A stretch of 48,422 bases of DNA from Selaginella moellendorffii (GCF_000143415.4 NW_003314314.1:315771-364192), one strand, 5' to 3'; positions 33,812-44,280 are shown, numbered from the stretch's first letter. Made by a program: numbers and translations. The notes: generated from the sequence alone by a model not told the origin.

Positions 33812-33967
33812 GGGGTTCCCGTGGATCAAAATGTCCGATCACAATGGACAGCTTTGACCCCTTCCAATGTCAAACAGCCCACTACCATGTGAACTCGTTC
33901 GCCCTTTAATAAAAAGGTATCGCTTTCTAACGCGGTGATAGTCGAGATTTGGAATCTCTCATCCAAC

Positions 33968-35824
33968 ATGGATTCGTTGCCGGGCATGTCTCCCGCGGCA
34001 CTCTCGCTCGATCGCATCAAGCTCCAGCACCGGAGCCGATGCCCACTTCTGCCCAATCGCTTCAAGATCACCGCCAATGCCAGGAAAGAAGCCAATGCCG
34101 CAAAGTCCTCTAATCCCTCTTTCCCCTCCAAGAAAGGTAGCTCCACCCCGGCCTCGATCATCGATCGCCGCGAGCTCCTGGCGGGAACAATCGCCGGCGG
34201 AGCTTCGCTCGCAGCGTCCCCTAGTGGTCCCGCGCTCGCCGAGCCCGTGGGATCGCCCACCTTCAAGCGCTGCCAGCCCGCCAACATCGCCAACACCAAC
34301 ACCTTCGTGATGTGCTGCCCGCCCAAGCCCAAGCGCGACACCATCGCCTTCAAGCCCGACACCGGCCCCATGCGCACCCGCCGCCCCGCCCATCTCGTGG
34401 ACGAGGACTACATCCACAAGTACAACACGGCCTACGCCAAGATGCGCGCGCTTCCCTCGGATGATCCCCGGAGCTTCCGGCAGCAGGCAAACGTCCACTG
34501 CGTCTACTGCAACTACGGCTACCACCAGGAGGGCGATCCAAAGTCAACGCTCCAGATCCACTTCAACTGGCTCTTCCTGCCGTGGCACCGCTGGTACCTC
34601 TACTACCACGAGAAGATCTTGGGCAGTTTGATCAACGATCCAACCTTTGCGCTGCCGTTTTGGAACTGGGACAACCAGGACGGGGGGAGCTACATCCCCG
34701 AGATGTTTCGGCGCGAGGGCACCCCCATCTTCGACGCCAATCGCAACGAGGCAAACTACGCGCCCGCGCGAGTGGATCTCGGCTACGCGTCCGAAGTCGA
34801 CCCCAAGTCCAAGCCCAACAAGCCCGACGATCAGATCCGCCAGGACAACATCTCCATCATGTACAACAACGTCGCTAAGGTCAACAACCAGGAAGCGTTC
34901 TTCGGTGCTCCCGTAAGGTACGTGTGCATGGCCAGAAAAAGGTGACGGAGCCATGTCTTATGCAGGAAAGGAAACAATAACGGTGGGGATGGATCACTGG
35001 AGAAAACCCCACACACGGCCGTGCACATCTTTGGTGGCAGCCCCAAAAACCCCAATGGCGAGGACCTGGGCAACTTCTACTCGGCCGGGAAGGATCCACT
35101 CTTCTACTCCCACCATGCTAACGTGGACAGGATGTGGGACGTGTGGAGGTCCCTGGGAAACCATGACTTCAGGGACGCCGACTACCTCAACACCGAGTTC
35201 CTCTTCTTCGATGAGAACCAGGACCTCGTTCGCGTCAAGGTGAAAGATGCCATCGACAACAAGACGAAGCTCAAGTACGAGTACGCGTCCATGCCCCAGG
35301 ACAAGGTCTGGATCGACTACAGGCCACTGCCGCTCGCAAAGACGGCCTTCGCGCAGCCCGTTGCTTCGTTGGTTCCTGGAGCTACTGCTATGGCGGCCGA
35401 GTATCCACTCGTGAGATCCTCGTCCCAGAACGCCGAGCCTGTCAAGGTTGGAGCGGGCCCGCTGACGGTCACGGTGGCGCAGCCCAAAGGCAGCGCTTCG
35501 GACGAGCTCCTGGTCCTGGAAGAGATGGTGATTGGGATGCAGAATAACACTAACTTCAACGTGTTCATCAATCTCCCTGAGGCCAACGAGAGCACCACGC
35601 TCTCCTGCGCTGAGTACGTCGGCTCTTTCTACAACATCCCCCACTTCATGCCCGGGATGACCGAGTCAAGCACTCGGACCACCAACGCCAGCTTCTCCAT
35701 CAAGCCCAACGTCGAGATCTTGGGCTTGAAGGACGCGGACAAGCTCGTTGTCACTCTGGTGCCGCGCGGGAAGGACAAGGAGAAAGTCTTCACGTTCAAG
35801 GGTGCCAGAATACAGTACGCTTGA
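33968..35824 (+). CDS. Polyphenol oxidase (catechol oxidase), thylakoid lumen
   Basis: It oxidises o-diphenols to quinones with O2, using a type-3 copper pair. Exons 33968-34917 and 34966-35824, joined over a 48-bp GT-AG intron, give 602 residues, the usual plant length. Residues 1-65 look like a stromal transit peptide. DRRELLAGTIAGG (Arg67-Arg68) and ALA|E (about residue 91) form a twin-arginine thylakoid signal. CuA: His177 (HCVYC, Cys181 for the thioether), His198 and His207 (LPWHRW). CuB: His333 and His337 (PHTAVH), and the HH pair at 366-367 (DPLFYSHHANVDRMW). The C-terminal part carries the DWL/KFDV-type domains (SDELLVLEEM, VFINLPEA). I chose the ATG at 33968 over 33935 because it opens the transit peptide. 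TTAATAAAAA-like DNA near 33905 could be a TATA region. Confidence 0.92.
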
Positions 35825-36151
35825 CTTTTGATGGAGCTGTAACTTTCGTTCTGTTTAATTTGGTTTCTTGTGATTGGAAAAAGAACAGCAGAAAACCAGC
35901 TGGCATGGTAAAAGGAAATCGAAATGGTGTTACTTGATGTTGCAATTTCCAATGTGAAGATGAAGCTTACGTAGATCCACTATCTAGACCAAAAATGCCA
36001 CAATGAGAAGTATTCTATCAAACATACGCTGCTGCGAATGAAGACTCCTTGAGGCTACTGCTCTACGTGGATCTACTTGATCTACAACCTGCAAGGAAAG
36101 AACATATGCCACTGTTATCTTTCTTCCTGAATCTCACTTGAGAAGAAATCT

Positions 36152-36460
36152 TCATAGGCCGGGCACTGAAGAGATACGAAAGCCCAGAGGTTGAGTCGAG
36201 ATAATTGATACCTGAAAGATTGTAAAAACCAGGAACTGATCAGGAAATCTTTTTCTCTCTTCCTGTAAGTTCCAAGCCTGGTAAAAGTTATAGAAACCGT
36301 TCTCTTGACAGGATATTGTCTCCAGAATAGCTTCGATTGAGCTCAATATTGAGCTTAGGAAAGGAGCCATACATCTACACGATCTGGATGCCGCAGTGCT
36401 AATCACTTCTGGAAGGGCAAATCGCTCCTCCCATGGCAGCGCATCGGGACAGCATGCCAA
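36152..36460 (-). other. Unrecognised ORF between PPO and P450 remnant
   Basis: A 102-residue minus-strand ORF containing NGFYNFYQAWNLQEERKRF. It is amphipathic and composition looks coding-like, but no family is recognised and no clear splice partner is seen. It may be a gene remnant like its neighbours. Confidence 0.25.
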
Positions 36461-36839
36461 GCGAGAGACACATATCTAGAATCTTGGACCAGGCAACTCA
36501 TCTCAGAAGTCTAAAAGAAAAAGTAAGATGTCCAATCACGACTTGCTTACTGATACGGGAACTCTGGCTCGAGATCAGGTCCCAAGGACAAAGAACAACA
36601 AAGACAAAAGAATGAGTTACCGTCCCAAGAAAATCAAGTGCGTCGCATCCCGCCCTCTGTCAGTGTCAACCTATGGAATCAGTGGAACTTGACGAGATTT
36701 GGTAATGATCTACAAACGTTATAGAAAAGGAAAGCTCAAATGAAACAAACTGTTCTAAGGTCTGTCCTCCTAGCCATGGGAAATGAAGCAGTGGAGGCTT
36801 GCTCTCTAAAATCTCTGGAAATGTAACCAAATGACTCCA

Positions 36840-37246
36840 TGCAGTGGGAGCTCTTGGCGTTCCCGACTACAACCCTTCCAAGACGACACTGGCCGGCTAC
36901 GACATCCCCAAACACCGGAGCGTTCTCATCAACTTCTGGGCGATACTGGGACGGACCGGAAGCATTTCGCCCGGAGCGTTTCCTGGGCTATCAAGCGAAA
37001 TCCCTGCAAGCGCTCATGATGCCATTCTCTGCCGGGCGGAGAACTTGTTCGGGCGTGCAGATAGCTTCCCGCATGGTTCCTTTTGGGGTTGCAAGCTTGC
37101 TCCGTGCGTTTGATTGGAAGAGTGCGCGCGAGATCGATTTGTCTGAGAGGTCGGGAACTATCTCTTCTATGCCCGTGTCGGACTTGGTGGCATTCGCAAC
37201 AGCTAGGCTGGAAACGTCTGTCTTTATGGCTGACCATGTAATATAA
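36840..37246 (+). pseudogene. Cytochrome P450 C-terminal fragment
   Basis: The tail of a plant P450. ALGVPDYNPSKTTLAGYDIP and SVLINFWAI are in one frame; WDGPEAFRPERFLG and MPFSAGRRTCSG, the haem-binding FxxGxRxCxG motif with its Cys ligand, are in another. FRAFDWK-like sequence and the normal C-terminus follow to a stop at 37246. The frame changes near 36945, where about five residues between WAI and YWDG (the GRDP region) are also missing, so a small deletion broke it. Everything upstream (helices A to K) is absent. P450s are haem monooxygenases of the ER; this piece is dead. Confidence 0.85.
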
Positions 37247-37310
37247 CGTTGTCCCTCAAAATAACTAGGCATACTCGACAATGTTAGTAGCAGGATTTGC
37301 CGCCTTTGCC

Positions 37311-37533
37311 GATGGAAATGTTTAGAGAGATGCCATCACCGGATACTGTCTCTTACCAACCGTGATTGCCGCCTTTGCCATAGTGGGGGAAAGGCATGCG
37401 ATCAAAGGACCCGAGATCATTGCGTTCCACCTCTCAGCCTCCAGCGTCGGCTCTATGCTTGCGGATCCAAGACGTGAGTAAACACAGCTACACAAAAAAC
37501 AAGAAGAACAGCGAGCAACCGTACCTCGAGGCT
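37311..37533 (+). pseudogene. PPR-like gene fragment, duplicate B with inverted core
   Basis: A near copy of 32746-32974. The outer parts match directly (GATGGAAATGTTTAGAGAGA at one end, ACACAGCTACACAAAAAACA at the other). The central 37350-37427 matches the reverse complement of 32787-32864. Small gaps (2 and 4 bases) occur at the inversion edges. An ORF covers it (37396-37872) but runs through the inversion, so it is not the original protein. Confidence 0.7.
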
Positions 37534-37739
37534 ATCAGGCAACGGTTTCGTCAGCCATTCCACAGTGCAATGACATCGGCAGAAGTGGAAGAAGAAGAAG
37601 ACGGTGGTGGTGGTGTGGCCGTGAGTGCCGGCGCCGCGGGCAGTGGAAGAACTAAGACTCCCCTCGTCCTGCGCTTCTTCTTGGCGTTTAAATCTACTTC
37701 CAAAGAAAGAAGAAAGATCACTTTAGCCCAACGGTTTTC

Positions 37740-37872
37740 GATCACTCTAACACTTCTGACGAGGAATCCAGTGACTTGGAATGCGCTGATAGCCGGCTAC
37801 AGCCGGCATGGCGACACCGAGAAGGTGTTCCAGCGGATGCTAGACGAGAGATACCAACAACTAGCGAAATGA
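37740..37872 (+). pseudogene. PPR motif fragment
   Basis: RNPVTWNALIAGYSRHGDTE with KVFQRML reads as one plant PPR repeat. It is at the end of a 158-residue ORF whose earlier part includes duplicate B and a Glu/Gly-rich stretch, and it stops after QQLAK. Organelle RNA-binding PPR proteins need many such repeats; here there is one. Confidence 0.7.
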
Positions 37873-38339
37873 ATAGAACTTTCTCGTGCTGACTGTGGCC
37901 GGGGTTGCAACACATTCTTGTTCCCCTGCACGCGGAAGCTCGTCACGGTCATGTACTCCCGGTACCGCTCTCGATGTGGATCACGTACCTCGGCGCGCTC
38001 GTGGGGCTGATCGCGTCCAAATTGTCCCCACGGCGTGCGCGCAGTTGACCAGGCCACGGTCAGCTTGTCGATGGTTTTTTTTTTGTACATTGCAAGAAGG
38101 AAAAATCCCGACAAAGAAAGAGTGCAAATTCTAGTCATTGTTTATCAGCGCATTCGCCCTCCACATTCTGGATTCCTAGCGCATTCGATCGACGCACTCC
38201 TCCACAGGAACCAGAGTCCTCGGCGGGGCAACGCAAAAGCCGCGAATCTTCCTCCTCCTGCTGCTGCTATGGCCGCAGCCCAAACAAATCCCTCTCATGG
38301 CGAGACGGATCGCACAGATGCAATCATCCAGAGCCATTG

Positions 38340-38480
38340 AATTTTGGACGTGCTTGAGAGGATGACGAGGAGGAATGTGGTGTCATTCACGGCCTTGATC
38401 CAGGTCTACGCGAGAAGAGGAGAAAGAAAAGAGGCTGTTTGACGTGGTGGCCTGGACGATCATGAGAGATTGTGGAAAAT
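38340..38480 (+). pseudogene. PPR motif fragment
   Basis: LDVLERMTRRNVVSFTALIQ and VYARRGERKEA read as a PPR repeat. It shifts frame and continues with KRLFDVVAWTIM, the start of the next repeat. With 37740-37872 it is debris of one or more PPR genes. Confidence 0.65.
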
Positions 38481-38706
38481 TTGGGACATCGTGTGCCCGT
38501 GAGGAACGCCATCTCTACATATGATCCAAAATTTTGTACCAAATGAAACGATGGCTCTTGGGATGCTACTGTTTCGGAGAGTCTCAATCCTTGGTAACTT
38601 TGACTTAGGGTATTGTTTTCCGTTGACCACGTCCGCCTATTTGACTCTTTGATCAATGGTTTTTCTAGCTATCTTATAGTTATTAACTAATGTGAAATAG
38701 ATTTAG

Positions 38707-38747
38707 TAAGGGTTAGGGAATTAAAGGCATTTTGCAAAGCGCAAGCT
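38707..38747 (+). promoter_or_regulatory. Conserved leader with telobox-like motif, DGRGG copy 2
   Basis: TAAGGGTTAGGG at 38707-38718 with the same 29-base spacing to the ATG as in copies 1 and 3. Homology to the other copies starts about 20 bases further upstream (CTAATGTGAAATA). Confidence 0.45.
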
Positions 38748-38909
38748 ATGGCGCGAACAGAGCAGGAGCGCAGTGGATGCGTCACAGGTTTGTGGTCTCT
38801 CTTCCGACCAAAAAAGGCGCACAAGGGCGACAACAAGGTCCACCCGGAAGCCATCTGGAAGCTGAAGGTCCATTATCGTGTCTGTGAGGCTGTCTCTCGG
38901 CAAGTTTGA
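38748..38909 (+). pseudogene. DGRGG-family copy 2, truncated to 53 codons
   Basis: Nearly identical to the first ~140 bases of copy 1, starting MARTEQERSGCVTGLWSLF. An in-frame change removes part of the EAMDAAASKLK segment (here EAIWKLK). Homology ends near 38895, and the frame stays open to TGA at 38907-38909, leaving 53 residues. The charged region, DGRGG module and introns are absent. Either a truncated duplicate or a mini-gene that still has the leader. Confidence 0.7.
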
Positions 38910-39171
38910 CGTTGCGATTTCATAGCTCGCATCATCCAGGCGCAAGGAAGTTGCCATGCTGATCAAACAAAGTTCTCTCTTCGTTTTTTTCTTTTTTTTC
39001 ATTAAAAACGCCATGGCGCTTTAGACTGTCGTTCACGATTTAAAGCTTTCGTCCGTGTCAAGTCTTTTTCCATACAATGGTAGCCTTATGAACCATAATT
39101 TTGGCTTGACAGTCCTCAGTAGGCGTTAACTCGGTTCTTACAAGAGTGAGTGAGTCTTCTTTCTTTCTGCA

Positions 39172-39429
39172 GTCAAATGGCTCTATAAACATATGGAACA
39201 ACTAAAGGTGCGTACATATTAGTTCCTGACTTCTTGCTCTAACATGATCTTCTCTTTGCAGTGCGATGCCTGCCGAGTGCCTGACTGCACCACCGCCATC
39301 ACCAAATCCATTGAGTACGGCCCAGCCATGGAAGCAGTGGGAGAGGCAGCAGAAGACCAGAAATTTAAGGCATATCAACATGCAAGTCTTCAAAGGCTGT
39401 CGCTTTTCTGTATCTCGCAAAGAAAATGA
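39172..39429 (+). pseudogene. Fragment related to 15090-15262 in inverse orientation
   Basis: GTCAAATGGCT.TATA, then GTGCGTACATATTAG.TCCTGA and TTCTTGCTCTAAC match the minus strand of 15190-15262. Later AATTTAAGGCA..ATCAACATGCA.GTCTTCAAAGGCT matches the minus strand of about 15085-15125. Between them this copy has an extra segment after CTTTGCAG, open as a 61-residue ORF containing SIEYGPAMEAVGEAAE. It looks like an exon of a gene I cannot name. Confidence 0.4.
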
Positions 39430-41291
39430 AATGAAATGAAACTAAAAAATCAAAGATCAGTATTCAAGTTCTTCTGCTGCTGCTCTGCTTGATCTAAAAC
39501 TTAAACTGCTATTTGCTTTCTTTGTTTTGTCTTTAAGATGCTTGATCTTCTACTTTGATCTGCCCAAGAATACCTTAAGAATATTCTGGCACACCAAGAA
39601 TATTCTGTTAAGATTTTAGCGGCAATATTTTTATTAAATAGGTATTTTAAACCAAATTAATATTTTTAATAATATTTATATCTGTGTAAACTACCAGTAT
39701 CTAATTTTAGTGGCAATAGTTGCTATTTAATAGAGGTTTTGCCTTATCAACTACAGAAGAAATTATTATTTTAATATTTAATAATTTTTATTTATACTAA
39801 TTATTTAAGTTAGCATCATCTAATTTAATATATATATATATATATAATTTTTATTATTACTACAAACTTAAAATGCCCTATGTTATTTTAAATATAATTT
39901 ATAAATAAAAATTTATACATATTATATTAAACCCGAATATAATACCAACATCTAATTCATTATCAATGTCAAAAACACCTAATGTTCAGACATTGCAGAG
40001 TGATAAATCTTAAGTTAACATTTTGATCCATCCGAAAAAGCATATAATATATAAAATACATATGCTTATATTAGATGAAAGATTTACCAAAAATTTGATG
40101 TTGAAAAGTATGTGTAATTGCAACTTGAAAATTGGTTAATTGTGATGTTGTAAACCTTCTCATTTACAATATTAGCTCTATAATTGAGAACTATATACTC
40201 ATAATAATAATATTTTTACTTGATGTTGACACTCTTCTCCCATCTTTAATTGTAGTGCTTTGTTGCTTTTGCTTCCTTTGACCAAGTATTTGCATTTGTT
40301 ATTTTTTTATTTTTGGAAATTCTTGAAAAAAGTGCTAAAGTTGAACTTTTTTGATTAATGATCTCTTCAAATTTAAAACCTACTTCAACTAAAGCCTGAA
40401 GCTCTAAATTTGTCAAGTTCACCACTTCTTTAACTAGCTAATACATTGTATATATTCTGGTTTTTGGATAATTTGTGCTACAGCAAATCATGTGTGTCAA
40501 ACTTCTATTAAACAGAACCACATAAACTAATCACAGTGTTATAGAGGTTGTCATCCCCAAAACCAAGGGGTTGTAGTGTGTAAAGTTCCTATAATAATGT
40601 ATTCACCACATAAGTTTCCTCCAATTCAAGCAAGACACTTAGACTACAAATCCTCCTCCAAGTTGACATGTAACCCACCCAATCTTATAAATCTTTTGTT
40701 CTTTGACTTTTATTCAAACATGTTAGTGCTTCAAATACATACTATTATGTAAACACTTCTTAAATCCCAAGTGGTGTGACTTTAAGCCTAGAGTGCTACA
40801 ACTTCATCCCATGCTTTGGCCCTTCATCCATATAATCTCTAGCATATTAAATATTAGTAATTCTTTCATCTCATCCACAATTTGGATATCAAGTGTAAAA
40901 TCACTCACTTGTCCGCAAAGAATGTTGCCACCCAAGGAGAAAATAACCTAATGAACAACTTTCCAAAAGAAATGGAGCAACTCAAAACTCAACTTCTTGA
41001 GGGCTTTGAGGGCTTTTTCAAATTTTATAAAACTAAGCTAGCTATCATCTTTCCTTGAGTTAACCACTCTACATTGTCCTAATAAGCAAGTAATGGCCTT
41101 TAAGATGAGTTCCATCCACCAACAATGGCTGGCAATTGTTTAAAAACAACTAAATGTTCCATAAGATTTTGTTTGGAAGGAAACAAATCCTCAAAAGTCT
41201 TAGCTTGAATTCATTCCTACAGCTTAATCCCAATTACAATATAAAATTTTGTTTATGCTCACTCTATGATGCAATGGTTTTGTTCATATAA
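39430..41291. other. No gene seen; very AT-rich
   Basis: No ORF or motif beyond background. A TA dinucleotide run lies at about 39827-39846. The last part is the 3' flank of the GDSL gene. Confidence 0.5.
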
Positions 41292-42599
41292 CTAGAGATC
41301 AATAAGCTGCTTTAGATTAAATGGAAACATAATTGTTTTGTTCCCACTTAATATAGCAGAGGCTATGAGACGGTTTGCAGACTCTGTTGGATGATAAGCA
41401 TCCCAATAGAAGTATTGGTTTCTCGTAGAACAAACTGATCCTAATGGTAAACAAGCGAATAATCTCAAGGGTGATACTCCACAACAAGCATCACGGCCAT
41501 TCACAAATCCTGTCATACAAATTACAATGAGCAAATGATGAATTTGTGTTAAGCTTACCATATTTTGAAGGGTTGTTTGTTGCATCATAAAATAGATCAT
41601 ATGTAGTTCCAAACACCATCTTCACTCCATTCAAGTCTCGATTCATCCCTGAAACCATATCCTTGAGTGCTCTGTCAAAATTCACGGCCAAAGAGTTGGC
41701 TTCTTCATGGCAAGCCTTGCCATTTGCTCCCAAAATATTGCCCTCTCTCTTAAATGGAATGCAACCAAGTGGTCCAAGAGCAAAAACCACTATTTTGCGA
41801 GCTCCTAGTTGATAGGCTCTCTGTTGAGTATCAAAATTAAATAAAAATCAAATGAAATGAGTTATTGAGCAAGAAAAGCAATCACTTACATTCAAGTAGC
41901 CTTTGTATGCAGAGATTACTTCATCTTGAAATTCTTGCGGAGATTTGCTCCTGGTGCTGTTCATGTAATTCAAGTAATCGTTGGATCCAAGGGCAAACAA
42001 AAATATTGACCGTGACAAAAGATCAAATGCGGGGTCCTCGCCTCCCACAAGCAAAACGATCTCAGACCTAGTGTTGACGAAATTCTGGATCTGCTTCCCA
42101 AGCGGCTGGATCTGGTCAAAGGTCCAAGGATGGATGGTCAACACGCTTCAAAAGCCCAAACTAAATACTTTACATTCTGGAGGAAGTTCACAGAGGAATC
42201 ATTGAGGATTCGAGCGCCGCCTGATGCGTAGCTTACTCCTTTGAGGATCACACTGCCTTTTGTCTTGGGATCGTGATAAGCAGGGACTAGAGGAAGCCCA
42301 AGTTCTTGAGCTGGTAGAAACAAAACAAACTCAGAAAATGTGTAGATCAATTTGCCTTGCTTACCAATGAGATCCACGACTGTGAATCCATTGCAAAACC
42401 TTCCTGTCGCCTTCCCTCCTGGGAAATCGATTCCATTTGGCCGAAATGCTGCTTGAGCAGTGGTGACGAGGAACTTGTTGTTTCCGGGATCTGTCAAAGA
42501 GTCACCAAAGACGAAGAATGCAGGAGCTTGGGCACGCCCAGATCTAAGAACCAAAAAAAAACTCAAAATCGAAGCTGCTAGAGGAAGAAGACGCATCAT
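41292..42599 (-). CDS. GDSL esterase/lipase, secreted (5 exons)
   Basis: A plant SGNH-type hydrolase that splits ester bonds of lipids or wall polymers. Exons (minus) are 42599-42365, 42310-42174, 42111-41890, 41820-41559 and 41509-41292. Introns are 54, 62, 69 and 49 bp, all GT-AG, and the exons join in frame to 357 residues, the usual length. A signal peptide covers about residues 1-24 (ILSFFLVLRSGRAQA). Block I is FVFGDSLTDPGNN with nucleophile Ser34; block II YASGGARIL (Gly109/110); block III ALGSNDYLNY (Asn168); block V WDAYHP with Asp322 and His325. I start at the ATG pair at 42599 because no ATG lies upstream in frame. All catalytic residues are present, so it is probably active. It lies between an AT-rich desert and an inverted gene-family fragment. 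Confidence 0.93.
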
Positions 42600-42794
42600 C
42601 ACTCTTCTCTTAGTCAAGGTAAAGTGGCGATCTATTCGTTTCTTATTCTCACACGCAGTCAGTCAAAGTCCACTTTATGGTCAATTTGGTAGAGCTCGGC
42701 AATCCTCCTCACAGTAACACAAGGGAAGAAAATAAAAGCAAGGATGGACCTTATCCAATAGCTGCCAATCTTGGCTCCTTCCAACACTTCATGG

Positions 42795-43378
42795 AGGACA
42801 CCATCAACTAGAGAGCTTTACCAGATGACAAAGTACGTCAAGCGTAGTCTGTCTTATAGTCTCCGCAGCCTCTCTATGAATCCGAAACCCCCGACTTCAG
42901 CTAGATCACCTTCTCGCCATCTTGCTGCCATCTGACACTGGTTTACTTCGCTCCTCGCTGAAGCTGTGCCTTATACCGCAGCAGCGCTAATCCACTGGAG
43001 CAAACAAAAGAAGAAAAAAAGGCTAGAAACATGGGTTCTGATTTTTTTGGTTTGCTTCAATCGCTTTTTGTGTTTGCACAGACAAAAGGTCATCAATTGA
43101 GCGTTTGGATTAGATACCTTCCAGACCAGTCCAACTTATAGTCTACCAGCCTCCAGTCATCTTCGAGTTTCCTTGCCGCAATCTCGTCTTGATCCCTTCC
43201 TAAGCTGCATCCTGGCTGTGATGGTCGCTAGGCTCATCATCTCTTCTTGAGTTTCACTCAGAGCTACTCAACCGGCCAGGGATGTTGCTTGCAGTGGCAT
43301 ACATTACAACTTGTGTACTCTGATTGAAGACGAAGCTCTCCAGCAAAGAGCAGTGATTCTTGAGCAGTTCCTTAATAC
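42795..43378 (-). repeat. Inverted fragment of the DGRGG 3' region
   Basis: The minus strand matches copy 3 at about 45935-46440 in two blocks. One contains ACTGCTCTTTGCTGGAGAGC and ATGTATGCCACTGCAAGCAA; the other contains GCAAGATGGCGAGAA and GACTATAAGACAGACTACGC. Between them this copy has about 120 extra bases starting GTATCT and ending TTGCTCCAG, like an intron. It has no exon 1 or 2 sequence. Together with 45935-46440 it forms a long inverted repeat about 2.6 kb apart. Confidence 0.75.
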
Positions 43379-43597
43379 AAAATTATTTAAGTTTGGCATA
43401 ATAAACTAGAAGCATTTTTTCTATAAGTTTTTTAATTTTGTTTTTGTTTTTATGGTATTTCTTGGAGGAGGACTCGTTTGATTCCCCAACAGATATGAAA
43501 TATTGAAGGTGGTGAATGCAATCAATAATATTTTGTGTTTTTTGAACAGTATTTTGTAAGTTGTTTCCTACAATATTTGGTTAAACGTGTTTCCAGG

Positions 43598-43789
43598 CTT
43601 GCTTTGCTCCAAATCCAGCTACTAGCCCCAAATGAGAAAGTGGTAGAGCTCATCGCCGAGACAGCACTGATCGAGCACCAAGGATTTCCCGTGGGCACTC
43701 TGAATGAAAATGGAGCATCAATTCTCTGGGAGAAAGGAAGTCGAAACAATGGACGACCCGAAAGGTTCTCAGGAAAAGCTCTTCACTGA
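43598..43789 (+). other. Possible orphan exon of an unrecognised gene
   Basis: After an acceptor-like CGTGTTTCCAG at 43597 the frame is open to TGA at 43789 and reads APNEKVVELIAETALIEHQG, then FPVGTLNENGASILWEKG. Composition looks like real protein, GC content is higher than upstream, and the neighbouring DNA is AT-rich. No family is recognised and no partner exon is seen. Confidence 0.35.
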
Positions 43790-44258
43790 AAAGCTTTTGA
43801 CTCCTGCTTGCACAATACCAAACCTGTCAACAAGGAAACAAGGAAGGATTAACCATCCGCTTCGCTAGCTTTTTTAGTCAAGAACTCCGCGGATTTGAGC
43901 TGGACCTCTCCTTCTCGGGTAGTGCACGACTTCTCATCGATCATGCGAAGCTCATGCTCCAGGTCCAGTTCTCAACGCGGATCCAGGCCAAAGAAATCAT
44001 CGCTGGAGCCGCTCTACAACTTTCTCCTTGGTGGATAAAACGCAAGAGCTCTTCCCAGCCAGCCAAGCGGAGGAGGAGTGAGATCCATGGGGGAGGAGCC
44101 CTCGGAGGATGCAAGGATCAAAGCCCTGGGAGCTGAGGACGTCAACTTTGCTCTTTCGCTGTGATCAAGCGCTGGGAAGCTCTTCGAGGTATCTCTCGCT
44201 CGCAGAGCAACAACAAAAGGTTTAGTGAAATCAGCAAGATTACGACTAATACATTAAT
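43790..44258. other. Upstream flank of DGRGG copy 3; no firm gene
   Basis: GC-rich with short ORFs on both strands (for example 43954-44136 plus). No clear start, splice pattern or motif. It may hold promoter sequence for copy 3, but homology with copies 1 and 2 does not extend into it. Confidence 0.35.
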
Positions 44259-44280
44259 ACATTAATGTACATTAATTGAG

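Noticed and set aside
33959-34525. 188-residue minus ORF over the polyphenol oxidase
   Set aside because: GC-rich antisense shadow of exon 1. The sense frame has copper-ligand motifs; this one has none.
34994-35644. 216-residue minus ORF over polyphenol oxidase exon 2
   Set aside because: Antisense shadow of a GC-rich exon, without domains.
39827-39846. TA run as a promoter TATA cluster
   Set aside because: It is a plain TA microsatellite in an AT-rich desert with no gene start nearby.
44040-44200. MADS-box-like reading (SSAGKLFEVS before a GT donor)
   Set aside because: The similarity is a few residues, a stop precedes it, and the upstream basic part of a MADS domain is absent.
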